Position numbers and translations under genes: made by a program. A model generated the notes under the pieces. The model was not told where the DNA came from. It made no database searches and was given only the letters and a program-made list of their open reading frames with translations. This document shows, piece after piece, positions 53,421-63,810 of a DNA stretch of 64,000 nt; the first letter of the stretch is position 1, and each line of letters starts with the position of its first letter. Source of the DNA: Glaciihabitans sp. dw_435 (GTDB lineage Bacteria > Actinomycetota > Actinomycetes > Actinomycetales > Microbacteriaceae); contig NZ_JAAVUZ010000004.1 of assembly GCF_018449675.1 (NCBI RefSeq), positions 124,001 to 188,000 on the forward strand. Direction: 5' to 3'.

Positions 53421-54038
53421 ATGACGTCAGACAATGCCACCCAGGCCAACCAGCAGGTCGGCGGTCGTCGCGGGGGAGTGGGAGTGCCGCTGCTCGTCGC
53501 GCTCGGTGTGGTCACCGCCATGATCGCCGGGTTCGTCGTCCAGATCCTTGCGAACCAGATCGGCACCGTGCTGTACGAGGTGCAGAGCGATCCCTCGGAC
53601 GGCATCTCAGATCAGGCTCTCGGATACATCCAGGCGGGGCTGGAAACGTTCGGCACGCGGATCCTTCCCGTGGGCGTCGGCATCTTCGTGACCCTCCGCC
53701 TGATTACACCCGTGTCCGCGGGCCTGTGGCTCCGCACCGTCGTGATCCGGAGCGTTATCGCCGCGCTGATCGGTGTGGCGGCCGCGTTCGTGGTGATCAG
53801 TCTGTACGGCATCGTCAATCATTTTCAGGTGGATGGCTCGCTGTTCGGTCATGCTTTCCCCGGGATCTCCGCGCCCGGGCTGGACGTCATCTACGGGCTG
53901 GTGGGTGCCGTGGCATCCGCCATATCCCTGCTCATTGAGGTCGTTCCGCTGACGCTGCTCGCGGGAATCCTCGTGTGGATCGGGCTGGGGCGCCGCGCGG
54001 CAGCCGACACGGGCAGCGACACGCGTGCGCACGTTTGA
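53421..54038 (+). CDS. hypothetical membrane protein
   Basis: 205 residues with about four membrane helices and a hydrophilic N-terminus of about 20 residues. A GAGGAG ribosome-binding site precedes ATG 53421. No conserved family was recognised. The -35 element of the rplU promoter overlaps its stop codon, so the two are separate transcription units. Confidence 0.78.
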   Translation: MTSDNATQANQQVGGRRGGVGVPLLVALGVVTAMIAGFVVQILANQIGTVLYEVQSDPSDGISDQALGYIQAGLETFGTRILPVGVGIFVTLRLITPVSAGLWLRTVVIRSVIAALIGVAAAFVVISLYGIVNHFQVDGSLFGHAFPGISAPGLDVIYGLVGAVASAISLLIEVVPLTLLAGILVWIGLGRRAAADTGSDTRAHV

Positions 54039-54064
54039 CCAAACGGTCACCAATCACGTATTGT
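54035..54064 (+). promoter_or_regulatory. promoter of rplU-rpmA
   Basis: TTGACC (54035-54040) and TATTGT (54059-54064) are 18 bases apart, a near-consensus sigma-70-type promoter. Its -35 overlaps the stop codon of the preceding membrane-protein gene. Confidence 0.65.
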
Positions 54065-54071
54065 TGACCCT

Positions 54072-54108
54072 TGGTGTCACCGCTGGGCAAAGCCCGCTAT
54101 TAACACCA
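54072..54108 (+). ncRNA. structured leader of rplU (L21) mRNA
   Basis: TGGTGT/ACACCA (54072-54077 with 54103-54108) encloses GGGC-AAA-GCCC, a two-part hairpin immediately after the promoter. Ribosomal-protein leaders with L21 feedback are known in firmicutes; this one does not visibly match that class. Function is inference. Confidence 0.5.
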
Positions 54109-54154
54109 GAAGCTTTCTCTCCAAGACAAGTGTCTTTCTAACAAAGGGTTCCAA

Positions 54155-54466
54155 GTGGTTTACGCAGTTGTGCGCGCCGGTGGTCGGCAGGAAAAGGTAG
54201 AGGTCGGCACCATCGTCGTACTCGACCGCATCAAGGCTGACGAGAACGGCAACGTTTCGTTGGCTCCGGTCCTCCTCGTCGACGGTGAGACGATTACGCA
54301 CGGCGTTGAGGCGCTTGCGAACGTCAAGGTCACCGCCGAGGTCGTCGGCGACCTGCGCGGTCCCAAGATCGTCATCCAGAAGTTCAAGAACAAGACTGGT
54401 TACAAGAAGCGCCAGGGGCACCGCCAGGAGCTCACGCGCATCAAGATCACCAGCATCACCAAGTAG
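54155..54466 (+). CDS. rplU: 50S ribosomal protein L21
   Basis: Large-subunit protein of 103 residues, [16 protein letters not shown] to the [10 protein letters not shown] basic tail that contacts 23S rRNA. GTG 54155 with an AAAGGG site. Co-transcribed with rpmA 20 bases downstream. Confidence 0.98.
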   Translation: MVYAVVRAGGRQEKVEVGTIVVLDRIKADENGNVSLAPVLLVDGETITHGVEALANVKVTAEVVGDLRGPKIVIQKFKNKTGYKKRQGHRQELTRIKITSITK

Positions 54467-54486
54467 TCGACAGGGGCTGAGAATAA

Positions 54487-54747
54487 ATGGCACACAAAAA
54501 GGGCGCAAGCTCCTCTCGTAACGGTCGCGACTCCAACGCGCAGTACCTCGGCGTCAAGCGCTTCGGTGGCCAGGTCGTCAAGTCGGGCGAGATCATCGTT
54601 CGCCAGCGCGGCACGCACTTCCACCCCGGCGTGAACGTGGGACGTGGTCGCGACGACACACTGTTCGCCCTCGCCGCTGGTTCGGTCGAGTTCGGTGCGA
54701 AGGGCGGCCGCAAGGTCGTCAACATCGTCGCTCCGGTCGCAGCATAG
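54487..54747 (+). CDS. rpmA: 50S ribosomal protein L27
   Basis: Ribosomal protein of 86 residues near the peptidyl-transferase centre. Begins [16 protein letters not shown], without the cleaved N-terminal extension seen in firmicutes, then [18 protein letters not shown]. Followed by a terminator with a UUCG tetraloop. Confidence 0.98.
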   Translation: MAHKKGASSSRNGRDSNAQYLGVKRFGGQVVKSGEIIVRQRGTHFHPGVNVGRGRDDTLFALAAGSVEFGAKGGRKVVNIVAPVAA

Positions 54748-54769
54748 TTTTTCTTCTTCACCAGCAGAG

Positions 54770-54795
54770 GCGAGCTTCGGCTCGCTTTTGTTGTT
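54770..54795 (+). terminator. intrinsic terminator of rpmA
   Basis: GCGAGC-TTCG-GCTCGC (54770-54785) followed by TTTTGTTGTTT: a UUCG hairpin and U-tract. A strong example. Confidence 0.92.
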
Positions 54796-54844
54796 TGTAG
54801 CTACATCCGTACCATCCGCATCACCCATCTAAGGAGCACTCGTC

Positions 54845-56416
54845 ATGGCAACGTTTGTTGACCAAGTGACACTGCACCTGCGAGCCGGTAGCGGTGGCAA
54901 CGGTTGCGTGTCCGTCAAGCGTGAAAAGTTCAAGCCCCTCGCGGGTCCCGACGGCGGTAACGGCGGCAACGGCGGAACCATCTGGCTCGTCAGCGACACC
55001 GGCACCACCACCCTGCTCGGCCACCACCGCGCTCCCCACCGCAGCTCCGGCAACGGCGGCCCCGGAATGGGCGACCACCGCGCGGGCGCAACGGCAGAGG
55101 ACATCGAGCTGGCCGTACCGGTCGGCACGGTTGTCAAGGACGCCGACGGCAATGAACTGATTGACATGGATGTCCCGGGGCTGCGCTTTGTCGTCGCTGC
55201 GGGAGGTCAGGGCGGCCTCGGCAACGCGGCTCTCGCCACGACCAAGCGCAAGGCGCCCGGATTCGCCCTCCTCGGCACCACCGGCTGGGAAGGCGACATT
55301 CGCCTCGAACTGAAGACCGTCGCCGATGTTGCCCTGGTGGGTTACCCGTCGGCCGGCAAGTCCAGCCTGATCGCGGCCATGTCCGCGGCCAAGCCGAAGA
55401 TCGCCGACTACCCCTTCACCACATTGCACCCGAACCTCGGTGTCGTGCAGGCGGGGGAGACCCGGTACACGATCGCGGATGTTCCCGGCCTCATCGAGGG
55501 AGCCAGCGAGGGCAAGGGACTCGGTCTCGAGTTCCTCCGTCACGTCGAGCGGTGCACGGCTCTCCTGCACGTTCTCGACTGCGCCACCCTCGAGCCCGGG
55601 CGCGACCCCATCAGCGACCTCGACGTCATCCTCGGTGAACTGGCCGCCTACCCGGTGCCCGAGGGCCAGCTCCCGCTGCTTGAGCGCCCCCAGCTCGTCG
55701 CCCTGAACAAGGTTGACGTCCCCGAGGGTCGCGAGCTCGCCGACTTCGTGCGTGCAGAGCTCGAGGGCCGCGGATACCGCGTCTTCGAGATTTCCGCCGT
55801 GTCCCGTGAGGGACTGCGCGAGCTGAGCTTCGCCCTCGCCGGCCTCGTCGACGAGGATCGCGCCACGAAGGCCCTCGAGCCCGCCGTTGAGCGCATCGTG
55901 ATTCGTCCGCGCGCCGTCAACGAGACCGACTTCGTCATCAAGGTCGAGGGCGGATCTGACGGCAACATCTACCGCATCATCGGTGAGAAGCCGGAACGCT
56001 GGGTTCAGCAGACCGACTTCACCAACGACGAAGCAATCGGCTTCCTCGCCGACCGCCTCGCCAAGCTGGGCGTCGAAGAGGGACTGTTCAAGTCCGGTGC
56101 CGTCGCGGGCTCCACTGTCATCATCGGGCCCGGCAACGGCATCATCTTTGACTGGGAGCCCACGCTCACCTCAACCGCGGAGCTCGTCACCGCGCCGCGT
56201 GGAACCGACTCGCGTCTGGACAGCAACAACCGCCAGACGAGCAACAAGCGCCGCGAGACCTACACGGAGCGGATGGATGCCAAGGCAGCCGCCCGCGCCG
56301 CGGACCTCGTCGAGCGTCGCTCCGGCATGTGGAACGTCGACGATGAGATTGCTTCGGAAGAAGAAGCAGCCCGGGAAGCTCAGCAGCAGGCGCTCGACTC
56401 GGCCGATCGTGACTGA
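54845..56416 (+). CDS. obgE: GTPase ObgE/CgtA
   Basis: Ribosome-assembly and stress GTPase, 523 residues. Obg fold (Gly-rich, residues 1-160), G1 GYPSAGKSS at 166-174, [10 protein letters not shown] (G3) and NKVD, then OCT domain and a charged C-terminal tail ending in Gln/Ala. AAGGAGC site before ATG 54845. Overlaps proB by 8 bases, so the two are coupled. Expected place next to rplU-rpmA. Confidence 0.97.
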   Translation: MATFVDQVTLHLRAGSGGNGCVSVKREKFKPLAGPDGGNGGNGGTIWLVSDTGTTTLLGHHRAPHRSSGNGGPGMGDHRAGATAEDIELAVPVGTVVKDADGNELIDMDVPGLRFVVAAGGQGGLGNAALATTKRKAPGFALLGTTGWEGDIRLELKTVADVALVGYPSAGKSSLIAAMSAAKPKIADYPFTTLHPNLGVVQAGETRYTIADVPGLIEGASEGKGLGLEFLRHVERCTALLHVLDCATLEPGRDPISDLDVILGELAAYPVPEGQLPLLERPQLVALNKVDVPEGRELADFVRAELEGRGYRVFEISAVSREGLRELSFALAGLVDEDRATKALEPAVERIVIRPRAVNETDFVIKVEGGSDGNIYRIIGEKPERWVQQTDFTNDEAIGFLADRLAKLGVEEGLFKSGAVAGSTVIIGPGNGIIFDWEPTLTSTAELVTAPRGTDSRLDSNNRQTSNKRRETYTERMDAKAAARAADLVERRSGMWNVDDEIASEEEAAREAQQQALDSADRD

Positions 56417-57266
56417 CGCCGCGACACGTCCGGTGAGCGGTGAGGCCCCGGTTCTCACACGCTCCGACGTGCCGCGCGCCAAGCGCATTGTCGTCAAGGT
56501 CGGCTCGTCGTCGATCAGTGGGCCCAACGCCGGGCAGATCCCGCACCTGGTGGACGCCCTCGCCGAGGCTCACGGACGCGGGGCCGAGGTCATCCTCGTG
56601 TCATCCGGAGCAATCGCCACCGGCATCCCGTATCTCAAGCTCGACTCGCGTCCGACGGACCTCGCCACCCAGCAGGCAGCTGCCGCCGTGGGCCAGAACG
56701 TCCTGATCTACCGGTACCAGGAGAGCCTCGACCGGTACGAGATTGTCGCCGGTCAGGTGCTGCTCACCGCAGGTGACCTGGAGAACCCGACGCACCGCAG
56801 CAACGCCCAGCGGGCAATGGAGCGGCTGCTCGGACTGCGCATCCTTCCCATCGTCAATGAGAACGATACGGTGGCCACGCAGGAGATCCGCTTCGGCGAC
56901 AACGATCGCCTCGCCGCTCTCGTGTCAATCCTCGTCAAGGCGGACCTGCTGGTGCTGCTGTCCGATGTCGACGCGCTTTACTCCCGTCCTCCCCACGAGC
57001 CGGGCGCCGTGCGCATCGACCACGTGGGCATTCACGACGACCTCGATGGTGTCACCTTCGGTGATATCGGCTCCGCCGGTGTCGGAACCGGGGGAGCTGG
57101 CACCAAGGTGGCCGCGGCCAAGCTGGCCGCCGCGCACGGCACCGCGGTGTTGCTCACGGCAACCGGGCGTGTTTCCGATGCCCTGGCGGGCGTGGAAATC
57201 GGCACGTGGTTCGACGCGGCCGCCATCGCGCCCACGACGGGCACGCTGCCCGTCGTGTCCGCCTGA
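56409..57266 (+). CDS. proB: glutamate 5-kinase
   Basis: First enzyme of proline synthesis, ATP-dependent, 285 residues; the C-terminal PUA domain found in E. coli is absent (short actinobacterial form). Visible: [34 protein letters not shown] and GTGGAGTK at the active site. GTG 56409 overlaps the obgE stop. proA follows after 53 bases. Confidence 0.96.
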   Translation: MTDAATRPVSGEAPVLTRSDVPRAKRIVVKVGSSSISGPNAGQIPHLVDALAEAHGRGAEVILVSSGAIATGIPYLKLDSRPTDLATQQAAAAVGQNVLIYRYQESLDRYEIVAGQVLLTAGDLENPTHRSNAQRAMERLLGLRILPIVNENDTVATQEIRFGDNDRLAALVSILVKADLLVLLSDVDALYSRPPHEPGAVRIDHVGIHDDLDGVTFGDIGSAGVGTGGAGTKVAAAKLAAAHGTAVLLTATGRVSDALAGVEIGTWFDAAAIAPTTGTLPVVSA

Positions 57267-57319
57267 TCCGGAAGCACCATTCCGCCCGCTCCAGGCGCGG
57301 TCTGCCGTAAACTCTGGGC

Positions 57320-58585
57320 ATGTCGGAGACACTCCTCGCACCCTCGTTCCTCGAAAAGCTCGACGCGGCCCGCGACGCATCGATCACGCTCGCCACGGCG
57401 ACCGCCGAGCGCAAGAACGCCGCGCTGCTCGCCATCGCCGCGGCGGTCACCTCCGGAGCCGACCGGATCCTTCCAGCGAACGACCTCGATCTCGCCAACG
57501 CCCGCGACAACGGTCTGAGCGTCGGACTACAGGACCGCCTGCGCCTCGATGAGCAGCGTCTTGCGGGCCTGGCGTCCGCCGTCACCCAGATTGCGTCACT
57601 CGTTGACCCGGTGGGGGAGTCGGTGCGCGGATCGACGCTGCCCAATGGGCTCAAGATCTCGCAGGTGCGGGTGCCATTCGGCGTCGTCGGTGTGATCTAC
57701 GAGGCCCGGCCCAATGTGACCATCGACATCGCCGCCCTCGCGTTGAAGAGCGGCAACGCCGCGGTTCTCCGCGGAGGCTCTGCCGCTCTCAACACCAACC
57801 GCGTGCTCGTCGAGCTGCTGCAGGAGGCGATCGCCAGCGTCGGGCTTCCCGCGCTCTCCGTGCAGACGATCGACGAGTTTGGGCGCGAGGGTGCCCGCGA
57901 TCTGATGGCCGCCCGCGGGTACATCGACGTTCTCATTCCCCGCGGCAGCGCAGACCTCATCAACACGGTGGTCGCCGAATCCAAGGTCCCCGTCATCGAA
58001 ACGGGAGCCGGGGTGGTGCACGTCTACCTCGACGAGTCCGCCGACGAACAGATTTCCGTCAATATCGTGCACAACGCCAAGGTGCAGCGCCCGAGTGTGT
58101 GTAACGCGCTCGAGACGCTGCTGGTGCACGAGTCATCCGCCGCCCGTCTTCTTCCGTCTGTTCTCGGACGCCTGAGGGAGGCCGGTGTCACCATTCACGC
58201 CGATGAGCGCACGGCCGCGCTGTTCGTCGACGTGGTGCCGGCCACGGAGGACGACTGGAGCACCGAGTACATGTCACTGGACGTGTCGGTGCGGGTGGTG
58301 GACGATCTGGATGCCGCGCTGGCGCACATCCGGCAGTACTCGACCCACCACACCGAGTCGATCATCACCAATGACTTCGCGCGGGCCGAACGCTTTCTCG
58401 CGGAGGTCGATTCTGCGGTCGTTATGGTCAACGCCTCCACCCGGTTCACCGACGGGGGAGAGTTCGGATTCGGCGCAGAAGTGGGGATTTCGACGCAGAA
58501 ACTGCACACGCGAGGACCGATGGGACTGTCCGAATTGACCAGCACCAAGTGGGTTGTGCGCGGTACGGGCCAGGTGCGTGGCTAG
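57320..58585 (+). CDS. proA: gamma-glutamyl phosphate reductase
   Basis: Second step of proline synthesis, NADPH-dependent, 421 residues, aldehyde-dehydrogenase fold. Active-site Cys in RPSVCNALETLLV (near residue 260); LRGGSAALNTN and EFGFGAEVGIST are the family's phosphate-binding and C-terminal elements. ATG 57320 starts with MSETLLAPS. Together with proB it forms the proline operon, here separated by 53 bases. Confidence 0.97.
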   Translation: MSETLLAPSFLEKLDAARDASITLATATAERKNAALLAIAAAVTSGADRILPANDLDLANARDNGLSVGLQDRLRLDEQRLAGLASAVTQIASLVDPVGESVRGSTLPNGLKISQVRVPFGVVGVIYEARPNVTIDIAALALKSGNAAVLRGGSAALNTNRVLVELLQEAIASVGLPALSVQTIDEFGREGARDLMAARGYIDVLIPRGSADLINTVVAESKVPVIETGAGVVHVYLDESADEQISVNIVHNAKVQRPSVCNALETLLVHESSAARLLPSVLGRLREAGVTIHADERTAALFVDVVPATEDDWSTEYMSLDVSVRVVDDLDAALAHIRQYSTHHTESIITNDFARAERFLAEVDSAVVMVNASTRFTDGGEFGFGAEVGISTQKLHTRGPMGLSELTSTKWVVRGTGQVRG

Positions 58586-58613
58586 AATTCAGTAGTCCCG
58601 ATCGGAGAATTTC

Positions 58614-58820
58614 ATGACACTACTGGCAATCACCCTCGCCGAGGCTGAAAAGCACTACCCCACGATCCTGCCCGTGTTCGTGTTTCCCCTGCTCGCGTTC
58701 GCGTTCTTCCTGGTTCTCGGCGTCACCGCGTGGAGCTACCGCAACGTTGCCTACCGTCACAGCGAGAAATTCACCACGGGTGGTCACGGTCACGACGACT
58801 CCCATGGCGCTGGCCACTAG
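58614..58820 (+). CDS. small membrane protein with His-rich tail
   Basis: 68 residues: one membrane helix at about 18-42 (PTILPVFVFPLLAFAFFLVLGV), then a basic cytoplasmic segment and GGHGHDDSHGAGH, a candidate metal-binding tail. Lies between proA and nadD with a GGAG site (GATCGGAG). Small His-tailed membrane proteins occur at this place in related actinobacteria; function unknown. Confidence 0.75.
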   Translation: MTLLAITLAEAEKHYPTILPVFVFPLLAFAFFLVLGVTAWSYRNVAYRHSEKFTTGGHGHDDSHGAGH

Positions 58821-58832
58821 CGAGTAGCCTTC

Positions 58833-59435
58833 ATGGCTGAGAGCCCGAAGCGGCGAGCCCGCGTCGGCGTGATGGGTGGCACCTTCGACCCGATCCACAA
58901 CGGTCACCTCGTTGCGGCAAGCGAAGTGCAGCAGTTCTTTGACCTCGATGAGGTTCTGTTCGTTCCGACGGGTCAACCCTGGATGAAGCCGAAGGTTACC
59001 GACGGCGAGCACCGGTATCTGATGACCGTCATTGCCACCGCTGCAAACCCGCGGTTCGAGGTGAGCCGGGTCGACATCGACCGGGATGGCCCCACCTACA
59101 CGATTGATACGCTCCGGGACATCCGCAAGCAACGTCCCGACGCCGACCTGTTCTTTATCTCGGGAGCTGACGCCATCGCGCAGATCCTCGAGTGGAAAGA
59201 CGTCACCGAGCTGTGGTCGCTCGCCCACTTCATCGCGGTCTCGCGACCGGGCCACGACCTCACCATTGGCGCATTACCCGAGCAGGGCGTAAGCTCATTA
59301 GAAGTGCCTGCGCTGTCGATATCCTCAACGGACTGTCGCAGCAGGGTTAGCCGGGGTTTTCCGGTCTGGTATTTGGTTCCCGATGGTGTCGTTCAGTACA
59401 TCTCCAAACACCACTTGTATCGGAGTAATGCATGA
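58833..59435 (+). CDS. nadD: nicotinate-nucleotide adenylyltransferase
   Basis: NAD biosynthesis: NaMN + ATP to NaAD; 200 residues. [11 protein letters not shown] (residues 15-25) is the NMNAT nucleotidyltransferase signature, and [11 protein letters not shown] is the late ISSTxIR-like motif with Cys replacing the usual residue in between (SSTDCR); common forms are SSTxIR. ATG 58833 is 12 bases after the small protein. Overlaps the following gene as ATGA. Confidence 0.95.
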   Translation: MAESPKRRARVGVMGGTFDPIHNGHLVAASEVQQFFDLDEVLFVPTGQPWMKPKVTDGEHRYLMTVIATAANPRFEVSRVDIDRDGPTYTIDTLRDIRKQRPDADLFFISGADAIAQILEWKDVTELWSLAHFIAVSRPGHDLTIGALPEQGVSSLEVPALSISSTDCRSRVSRGFPVWYLVPDGVVQYISKHHLYRSNA

Positions 59436-61339
59436 CCACTTTCCAGGATCCGCCACCGCATAGTCGGCGTGCGCTTCGCAACAGCGAGCGCACTGAGGGA
59501 GATTCGTCGGCCACACCGACGGCTGCTCCCACGGGTCGTCGCGCCCAATTGGCGTCGTCGACCGAGTGGCGCGAAGAAGTTGTTCCCGCCGATGGCGAGA
59601 CATCCGGCGTGCCCGCCGAGTCCACGAGCGACGAGTCGACGACCGCCGATGACGCTGCCGTTGTCGACTCTACGACCGCGTCGCCGGCCGACGAGGTCGC
59701 CCCGGAACCCTCGACCTACGTGACGCTCAATCGTCCGCAGATCCCCACCTACGCCACTCCCGCGTTCCGCGACATCGTTGCTCCCGCGACGGGCGAGACC
59801 GCGGTCGAGGCCCCGTCGGCCGATTCGCAGGCGGATGCCCCGTCCGCCGCATCCCGGCCGCGCGACTTCAGCCCCCAGGGCCGGCGCGCGACCCTCGCCG
59901 CGGGAGGCGACGTCGAGGCATCCCTCACGTCCAGCATTCCTTCGTCCAAGAAGGCACAGGAGGAGACGGACACCGTCGCTCCGGTGTCGAGCATCCCTGA
60001 CTTTGCTCCGGCCAGTACGCCCGTTGAGCCTGTAGTCGTCGTGGATGCGCCCCCCGCCTACGTCGACGACCAGTCGCCCGCGACCGGGTTCACCATGACG
60101 CGCCGTGAATTGCGCGAATTGCGCAACGCCGCCGAAAAGGCCGCCGCCGAGCGCGACGGCACGTCGACGATTGACATCGTCAGCACCGACGAGCGTGAAG
60201 CCGCGGCCCGCGCCGAGTACGAGGCACTGACCCGCGAGCAGAGCATCATCGCGCCGCCCGTCGCGCCTGTGGAGCCCGTCGCCGAATCCAGCGCCCCGGT
60301 TGATGGTGCGGCGTCAGTCGACGCCATCATCGCCGAGGCCACCTCCGCCGTCGAGGCGGAAGAAATTGCCGCCGAGGCTGCTCCCGCCAAAGAGTCGTCC
60401 GGATGGGGATGGGGCCGCCGCAAGAGCCGTGCTGACCGCGCCGCCGCCGCCGAAGCAGCCCAGGAAGCCGCGGCTGCCGATGTGGCCGACGCCGCCGACG
60501 ACACGGACGACGACGAGGCACAGCAGGTCGCCGAGGCCGAGCAGCCCGAACCGCACCCGATCCCCGTCGCGAGCGAGCCCGCGAAGCCGGAACCCGTCGT
60601 ATTCGTGGAGGCTGTCCCCGAAACGCCTGTCGACAGCGCCATCGACGCCGACGACACCACGTCCGGTGTCGATGACGATGACGACGACGCCGAGATCGTG
60701 ATCGAGGCCGGCCCCGACACTGCTCCCCGATCCGCGGTCAGCGTGGTGGAGAACGAAGAGCTTCCCGCCCTGATCGAGGCGGAGCCCGCAGCCGACTCCG
60801 CGGCGCCCGTTCAGCCCGTATTCATCGAGCCCCAGGCCGCTCCCGCCTCCGCGCGTGAGCCGGGTCACTGGTCCGTCGACATCGACAAGGACGACGAAGC
60901 CGAGGCGCTCGAAGCACTCGAAAGCACCTTCACGCGTACAGTCGGTTCCAGCAGTGGAACCGTCACCACCAGCGCACTGGTTTTGCCGTCGATTCCCCAG
61001 TCGTCGGACATGACCATGCCGTACCTGGCGACCGGTGAAATCATGATCACCGGATCGATCGATCTGCCCCGCAGCCTCGGCTCCACGGGTGTTCACCCCG
61101 ATCGTCTCGACAACTCCGACTTTGAGCTTGACCCGCTGGACCGCGAAGCACCGTCGACCAACTCGGCACCGGTTCGTGCCATCCGGGCCGTCAGCACCCA
61201 CACATCAAGCCAGGGCATCATCTCGAACCGCAAGCCGCAGGGCAACCGCATGCTCACCGTCATGGTGATCTCGGCGTCCAGCATGGCCGTCGGCGTCGTT
61301 GGCCTTCTCATCGCCGGCTTCGCGCTGAAGATTTTCTAA
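59432..61339 (+). CDS. long disordered membrane-anchored protein, unknown function
   Basis: 635 residues. Nearly all is low-complexity Ala/Glu/Asp/Pro/Ser/Thr, with a short charged helical stretch (residues about 210-260: [20 protein letters not shown]) and acidic runs such as DDTDDDE and DDDDDAE. A final membrane helix ([25 protein letters not shown]) ends the protein, so most of it lies on one side of the membrane, probably inside. ATGA overlap with nadD means coupled translation. Located between nadD and rsfS, a position where several actinobacteria have a poorly conserved gene. No known domain. Confidence 0.75.
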   Translation: MTTFQDPPPHSRRALRNSERTEGDSSATPTAAPTGRRAQLASSTEWREEVVPADGETSGVPAESTSDESTTADDAAVVDSTTASPADEVAPEPSTYVTLNRPQIPTYATPAFRDIVAPATGETAVEAPSADSQADAPSAASRPRDFSPQGRRATLAAGGDVEASLTSSIPSSKKAQEETDTVAPVSSIPDFAPASTPVEPVVVVDAPPAYVDDQSPATGFTMTRRELRELRNAAEKAAAERDGTSTIDIVSTDEREAAARAEYEALTREQSIIAPPVAPVEPVAESSAPVDGAASVDAIIAEATSAVEAEEIAAEAAPAKESSGWGWGRRKSRADRAAAAEAAQEAAAADVADAADDTDDDEAQQVAEAEQPEPHPIPVASEPAKPEPVVFVEAVPETPVDSAIDADDTTSGVDDDDDDAEIVIEAGPDTAPRSAVSVVENEELPALIEAEPAADSAAPVQPVFIEPQAAPASAREPGHWSVDIDKDDEAEALEALESTFTRTVGSSSGTVTTSALVLPSIPQSSDMTMPYLATGEIMITGSIDLPRSLGSTGVHPDRLDNSDFELDPLDREAPSTNSAPVRAIRAVSTHTSSQGIISNRKPQGNRMLTVMVISASSMAVGVVGLLIAGFALKIF

Positions 61340-61375
61340 CTCCATGTTTCACTCCCCATTCTCTGTAAGGACCTC

Positions 61376-61759
61376 GTGACCGCTACATCCCACGCCATTG
61401 ACCTCGTCAAGATCGCGGCCATCGCCGCCGACTCGAAGCAAGCCGAGGATCTCGTCGCGTTGGACGTGTCCGGCCCGCTGCCGCTCACGGACATCTTTCT
61501 GATCGCCACCGGGCGTAACGAGCGCAACGTCGTCGCCATCGCCGGTGAAATCGAAGACAAGCTCCTCGAATCTGGAGCCAAGCTCCTCCGTCGCGAAGGC
61601 CGCCAGGAGGGTCGCTGGATCCTGCTCGACTTCGGCGACGTCATCGTCCACGTCTTCCACGAGGAAGACCGCCTCTACTACGCCCTCGAGCGCCTGTGGA
61701 AGGACTGCCCGGCGATCCCGCTTGACCTGGGCGTCCCGGTCTCCACGACCGCCGAGTAA
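61376..61759 (+). CDS. rsfS: ribosomal silencing factor RsfS
   Basis: Binds L14 and blocks subunit joining when nutrients are poor; 127 residues. DIFLIATGRNERNVVAIA and EGRWILLDFGDVIVHVF match the family. GTG 61376 follows AAGGACC and starts at MTATSHAI. End of the nadD run. Confidence 0.96.
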   Translation: MTATSHAIDLVKIAAIAADSKQAEDLVALDVSGPLPLTDIFLIATGRNERNVVAIAGEIEDKLLESGAKLLRREGRQEGRWILLDFGDVIVHVFHEEDRLYYALERLWKDCPAIPLDLGVPVSTTAE

Positions 61760-61885
61760 TCCGCCCGCGGACGGCGGCGCGTCGAAAGCACGGCGTGTTT
61801 CCGTCACACGGGGTAACGGATTTTGCCGGGATCCCCACTGCCCGCCAGTATTAGTGGTCTAGCCGCTCACCGTCGCGCCGCGAAA

Positions 61886-61919
61886 CTCGTGTGTCCGACG
61901 TCCGCGTCTGCCACACGAG
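61886..61919 (+). other. hairpin in metN leader
   Basis: CTCGTGTG (61886-61893) pairs with CACACGAG (61912-61919), 8 bp, about 40 bases before metN. No SAM-riboswitch core is evident around it, so it may be a simple attenuator or terminator for rsfS. Confidence 0.4.
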
Positions 61920-61959
61920 AGTCTTTCTTCGATCCCTCACTCCGACGCACGGGTAGCCC

Positions 61960-62955
61960 ATGATTTCCATCAGTTCCGTCAGCAAGTCCTTCGGAGCGGG
62001 CGAACGCCGCACCGTTGCACTCGACAATGTCAGTCTCGAGGTGGCGCGGGGCGAAATGTTTGGTGTCGTCGGGCAGAGCGGTGCAGGTAAAAGCACCCTC
62101 ATTCGCACGGTGAACCTGCTTGAGCGGCCCGACAGCGGCACAATTACCGTCGATGGTGTGAACCTGACGGCGCTGCGGGCCCAGGAGCTGCGTATCGCCC
62201 GCCAGGGCATCGGCATGATCTTCCAGCACTTCAACCTGCTGTCGAGCCGTACGGTCCAGGGCAACGTCGAGCTCGCCCTCGAGGTGATCGGACGCGACCC
62301 GCGTGAGCGCAAGCGTCGCGCCGCGGAAATTCTGGATCTCGTCGGCCTCACGGCCAAGGCCGGTTCCTATCCCGCGCAGCTCTCCGGCGGACAGAAGCAG
62401 CGCGTGGGCATCGCCCGCGCGCTGGCGGCCAACCCTTCGGTGTTGCTGTCCGATGAGGCGACTAGCGCGCTCGACCCCGAGACCACCCGGTCGATCCTCG
62501 AGCTGCTGCGCACCATCAACACCGAGCTTGGCCTGACGGTGCTGCTTATCACCCACGAAATGGACGTCGTCAAGACGGTGTGCGACTCTGCAGCCCTGCT
62601 CGAGGGCGGGCGCATCCTCGAACATGGCAAGCTTGTCGAGCTCATCTCCACACCGGGGTCGCGCCTGGCGCGCGACCTGTTCCCGCTCGGTGCCGTGACG
62701 GTCCGTCCCGGCACAACGGTCATCGACATTACTTTCAGCGGCGGTAACGCCGATCGTCCGGTCATCGCCCAGCTCGCGCGGGATCACTCGCTGGACATCA
62801 GCATCCTCGGTGCCGCCATCGAGACGATCGCCGGCAACCAGGCGGGCCGCACCCGTCTCGAGCTGCCCGGCACCGCTCAGGCACACTCGGCCATCATTTC
62901 CGACCTGCGTGCCCAGGGGCTTCTGGTCGAGGTCGTCGGAGGAGAAGCAGCATGA
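61960..62955 (+). CDS. metN: methionine ABC transporter ATP-binding protein
   Basis: ATPase of the D/L-methionine importer, 331 residues. Walker A GQSGAGKST at 38-46, signature LSGGQKQRV, Walker B VLLSDEATSALD. The C-terminal NIL domain (residues about 255-331, IDITFSGGNAD ... ILGAAIETIAG), which binds methionine and inhibits transport, is present. ATG 61960 lacks a strong ribosome-binding site. The stop overlaps metI as ATGA. Confidence 0.95.
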   Translation: MISISSVSKSFGAGERRTVALDNVSLEVARGEMFGVVGQSGAGKSTLIRTVNLLERPDSGTITVDGVNLTALRAQELRIARQGIGMIFQHFNLLSSRTVQGNVELALEVIGRDPRERKRRAAEILDLVGLTAKAGSYPAQLSGGQKQRVGIARALAANPSVLLSDEATSALDPETTRSILELLRTINTELGLTVLLITHEMDVVKTVCDSAALLEGGRILEHGKLVELISTPGSRLARDLFPLGAVTVRPGTTVIDITFSGGNADRPVIAQLARDHSLDISILGAAIETIAGNQAGRTRLELPGTAQAHSAIISDLRAQGLLVEVVGGEAA

Positions 62956-63719
62956 TCGACGTCAACAGCCCAACGTTCTGGCCCGAGCTCATTCAGGTCG
63001 TCCTCGTCGGCCTCGGTCAGACCCTCTACATGGTCGGCTTCGCCCTGCTCTTCACCATCATCATCGGGCTGCCGCTTGGCATCCTGCTGGTGGGTACGGA
63101 GCGCGGGGGGCTGTTCGAGCGACTCTTCGGTTCCACGCGCGTCGGCCGGGTCATCCACACCGTCCTTGAATTTGTCGTCAACCTGGGGCGTTCGGTGCCG
63201 TTCATCATTCTGATGATCGCCGTGATTCCCTTCACCCGCTTCGTCGTGGGCACCTTCATCGGATCAACCGCAGCGATCGTGCCGCTGGCGCTCGTCGCGA
63301 TCCCGTTCTTTGCCCGCATGGTCGAGATCGGCATCAAGGAGGTCGACCCGGGCCTGACCGAGGCCGCCCATTCCCTGGGGGCCACCCGCTGGCAGATCGT
63401 CACCAAGATCCTGGTTCCCGAGGCGCTGCCGAGCATGTTCCTCGGCCTGGCCACGACGATCACCTCCATCATCAACTTCTCCGCAATGGTCGGCACGGTC
63501 GCCGGAGGTGGGCTGGGGGATGTCGCGTTCCGCTACGGATACCAGCGGTTCAGTACCATCCACATCGTCGTTGTTGTCATCGTCATCTTTGTGATCGTCA
63601 TGATCCTGCAGGCAGTCCTGACGTACTTCGCGAAGCGATTCGCTCGGAACTCGTTCGACGAGAAAGGCGGCAGGGCATCTCGCCGCCTCGCCGCCGACAC
63701 GCTCACCGGCGGCATCTAG
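62952..63719 (+). CDS. metI: methionine ABC transporter permease
   Basis: Membrane component of 255 residues with about five helices; EAAHSLGATRWQIVTKILVPEALPS is the EAA loop contacting MetN. ATG 62952 overlaps metN, GAGGAG ribosome-binding site. Basic C-terminal tail. Middle gene of metN-metI-metQ. Confidence 0.95.
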   Translation: MIDVNSPTFWPELIQVVLVGLGQTLYMVGFALLFTIIIGLPLGILLVGTERGGLFERLFGSTRVGRVIHTVLEFVVNLGRSVPFIILMIAVIPFTRFVVGTFIGSTAAIVPLALVAIPFFARMVEIGIKEVDPGLTEAAHSLGATRWQIVTKILVPEALPSMFLGLATTITSIINFSAMVGTVAGGGLGDVAFRYGYQRFSTIHIVVVVIVIFVIVMILQAVLTYFAKRFARNSFDEKGGRASRRLAADTLTGGI

Positions 63720-63810
63720 CTCCCGCTTCGCCCCACAGCTTTCCACCCCGCGGCCGAAGTCAGCATCACGGCCGCAACACATCACCCAACCCAAGAGAAG
63801 AGTCACCATA

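Noticed and set aside
61760-61959. SAM riboswitch upstream of metN
   Set aside because: No conserved SAM-I, SAM-II or SAM-IV core recognised.
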